From Desulfuromonadaceae bacterium UBA2294 (lineage in GTDB: Bacteria > Desulfobacterota > Desulfuromonadia > Desulfuromonadales > UBA2294): 14,633 nucleotides of DNA. How positions within the stretch are numbered: position 1 is the stretch's first letter; each line of letters begins with the position of its first letter. The stretch is from contig DDWE01000047.1 in NCBI GenBank assembly GCA_002345625.1, positions 1 to 14,633 of the forward strand. The letters run 5' to 3'. Under the pieces are notes generated by a model that did no database searches, had not been told where the DNA came from, and saw only the letters and a program-made list of their open reading frames with translations. A program made the translations under genes and the position numbers. Positions 13,385 through 14,633 of this stretch are shown here, piece after piece.

Positions 13385-14633
13385 ATGGACTTTCTCTTCA
13401 GCGAAGCAGGACCCGGTCTGTTCTTCGGAATCCTCTCCCTCCTTGCCTCGCTCCTCTACCTGTTCCTCCCTTTTGCCGTCTGGCGCATCTGGGTCTGGAC
13501 CCGACACAGTGGCAAACAGATGCAGGAACTCAACGAACGCGTCGAGCGTCTGATCCAGGCCCTTTCTCCCACGTCAGCGCTTCCGGTAGAGAATGAGCCC
13601 GAGGTTGAACCTTTGACGGATTCTGAAGCATCCGCACAGACAGAGTACGGGTTTCCCCTAGCCGGCAGCCAGGATGACATGGAGTTCACCCAGGGTGGTT
13701 TCACCCTGGACGAGGTGAGTTCACCCTATCGACCGGAGGAGACCCTCGCTTCAACTCCTTCCGATGCCGATGCAGGTATCGATAGCGAATTTGAAATGCC
13801 CCCCGACGACCTGCCGAAAGACGAATTTGCCGTCTCCGATGCTGACATGGAACGAGGTCTCAATCAGAGCAGCGAAGACACCTCCGACGAAACAGGCGCA
13901 CCAACGGTGACAATCGAAGAAGAAACCCCATCCCTGTCGTCTGGCGATGACCTGACCGCTACCGAGGCAGACGCGAGCTTCGAACTGCACGACAACCTCC
14001 CTGCAACGGAGGAGTTCAATTTCGATGACGAGGAGACCTTTTCCTTCGAAACCGAAGACGAAGCGGACTCTTTAGCCCTTGATCAATTTGCCGATGCCGA
14101 TTTCTCTGAAAAAGGGATTGAGGATTTTGAGCTTGCAGAACGAGATGATCTCGATTTTGAAATAGAATCCTCTGGTACCGTCGGCGAATTCAGCTGGGAA
14201 GATGAGGCGGTGAGTCCCGTCGCACCCGCCGACAATTTCAGCATGAAGAGCTCCCTCACCCCCGATAGCCCGCCGACCGATGATGATGTCGCAGCCGCTT
14301 TTGACGAAACAGTCAATCCCAATATCGAAAACCTTGGCGATTCCACTGACGATTTCCTCACCAGTGAGACAACCTCAGCCAAAGAGACCGTAGATTTCAA
14401 TTCCGAGATTGAATTCGAAATTGAAGCAGACTTCGATCTCGACAACAGTTTCGACCTGGACCAAGAGTTAAAAGCCTCCATGGCTGACGACAGATCTGAT
14501 TTAGCCTTTCAGGATAGCGATGAACCACCTGCACCTAGGCCGATGCCGGAACCGCCCGCACCGGAGCCGATGCCGGAACCGCCTGCACCGGAGCCGATGC
14601 CGGAACCGCCTGCACCGGAGCCGATACCGGAAC
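13385..14633 (+). CDS. Membrane-anchored acidic, low-complexity protein with Pro-Glu repeats (partial, runs off right edge)
   Basis: I do not recognise this protein. ATG 13385 has a GGAG site six bases upstream; the frame stays open for 416 codons to the window end. Residues 11-33 form one hydrophobic helix, preceded by acidic and followed by basic residues (R34, R40, K44), which predicts an outside N-terminus and a cytoplasmic C-terminal part. A short amphipathic helix (44-60) follows. Residues 65-380 are very acidic and Ser/Thr-rich with no cysteine and few lysines, and with alternating Phe-acid stretches such as FDLDNSFDLD; this looks disordered. From residue 386 a 9-residue repeat PMPEPPAPE begins. 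A FimV-like or TonB-like scaffold role is possible, but no LysM or other named domain is visible. The reading frame itself is secure. Confidence 0.8.
   Translation, partial: MDFLFSEAGPGLFFGILSLLASLLYLFLPFAVWRIWVWTRHSGKQMQELNERVERLIQALSPTSALPVENEPEVEPLTDSEASAQTEYGFPLAGSQDDMEFTQGGFTLDEVSSPYRPEETLASTPSDADAGIDSEFEMPPDDLPKDEFAVSDADMERGLNQSSEDTSDETGAPTVTIEEETPSLSSGDDLTATEADASFELHDNLPATEEFNFDDEETFSFETEDEADSLALDQFADADFSEKGIEDFELAERDDLDFEIESSGTVGEFSWEDEAVSPVAPADNFSMKSSLTPDSPPTDDDVAAAFDETVNPNIENLGDSTDDFLTSETTSAKETVDFNSEIEFEIEADFDLDNSFDLDQELKASMADDRSDLAFQDSDEPPAPRPMPEPPAPEPMPEPPAPEPMPEPPAPEPIPE
14540..14633 (+). repeat. 27-base in-frame tandem repeat, at least three copies plus a partial
   Basis: Units at 14540-14566, 14567-14593 and 14594-14620, then a partial from 14621. 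Units 2 and 3 are identical and unit 1 differs by one base. Each encodes PMPEPPAPE; the fourth begins PIPE. A degenerate unit (14525-14539) precedes the array. The array continues past the window edge. Confidence 0.9.

Noticed and set aside
14083..14481. Minus-strand open frame of 132 codons, Ser-rich
   Set aside because: Mirror of the acidic plus-strand gene; the Ser-rich pattern is what antisense of Glu/Asp codons gives.
1..14633. A hidden defence system, phage region, CRISPR array or toxin-antitoxin pair
   Set aside because: I looked on both strands; the genes are housekeeping or respiratory, and no spaced direct repeats, integrase or typical toxin pair was seen.

Overview
The window looks like a chromosomal stretch from a Desulfuromonadia-type (Geobacter/Desulfuromonas-like) bacterium. 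The main evidence is a nine-heme, c7-repeat periplasmic cytochrome next to a PilZ protein, in GC-rich DNA with otherwise housekeeping genes. The taxon is inferred from gene content only. No tRNA, rRNA, CRISPR array, transposase or phage gene was seen.

Layout, left to right: the last 20 codons of a BI-1/YccA membrane protein (+) and its terminator; an intergenic inverted repeat; hisI and hisG (+), separated by a 119-base inverted-repeat element; a strong bidirectional terminator; a DUF2238/YjdF-like membrane protein and an RluA-type pseudouridine synthase (-), overlapping by ATGA; a second inverted repeat; class II fructose-bisphosphate aldolase (-), divergent from a long-form 481-residue GAPDH (+); two tandem terminators; rpsU (-); a THUMP-domain RNA methyltransferase (-); a third inverted repeat; the nine-heme cytochrome and PilZ gene (+); then aat, clpA and clpS (-, transcribed clpS-clpA-aat); a long control region; and an open, membrane-anchored, acidic, repeat-bearing gene (+) that runs off the right edge.

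Functionally there are four small units. hisI-hisG contribute two histidine-biosynthesis steps. The fba/gap pair gives two consecutive steps of lower glycolysis/gluconeogenesis from a shared divergent control region, which holds a perfect 18-base palindrome on the gap promoter. The cytochrome-pilZ pair places a probable c-di-GMP-binding protein in the same transcript as a periplasmic electron-transfer protein. clpS-clpA-aat is a compact Leu/N-degron module: Aat adds the destabilising residue, ClpS recognises it and ClpA unfolds the substrate for ClpP.

The least explained parts are the acidic repeat protein at the right end, the three inverted repeats built from 9-base repeats, the hisI-hisG spacer element, and the GAPDH with an extra N-terminal domain and a basic residue pair where NAD-dependent GAPDHs carry Asn-Asp.
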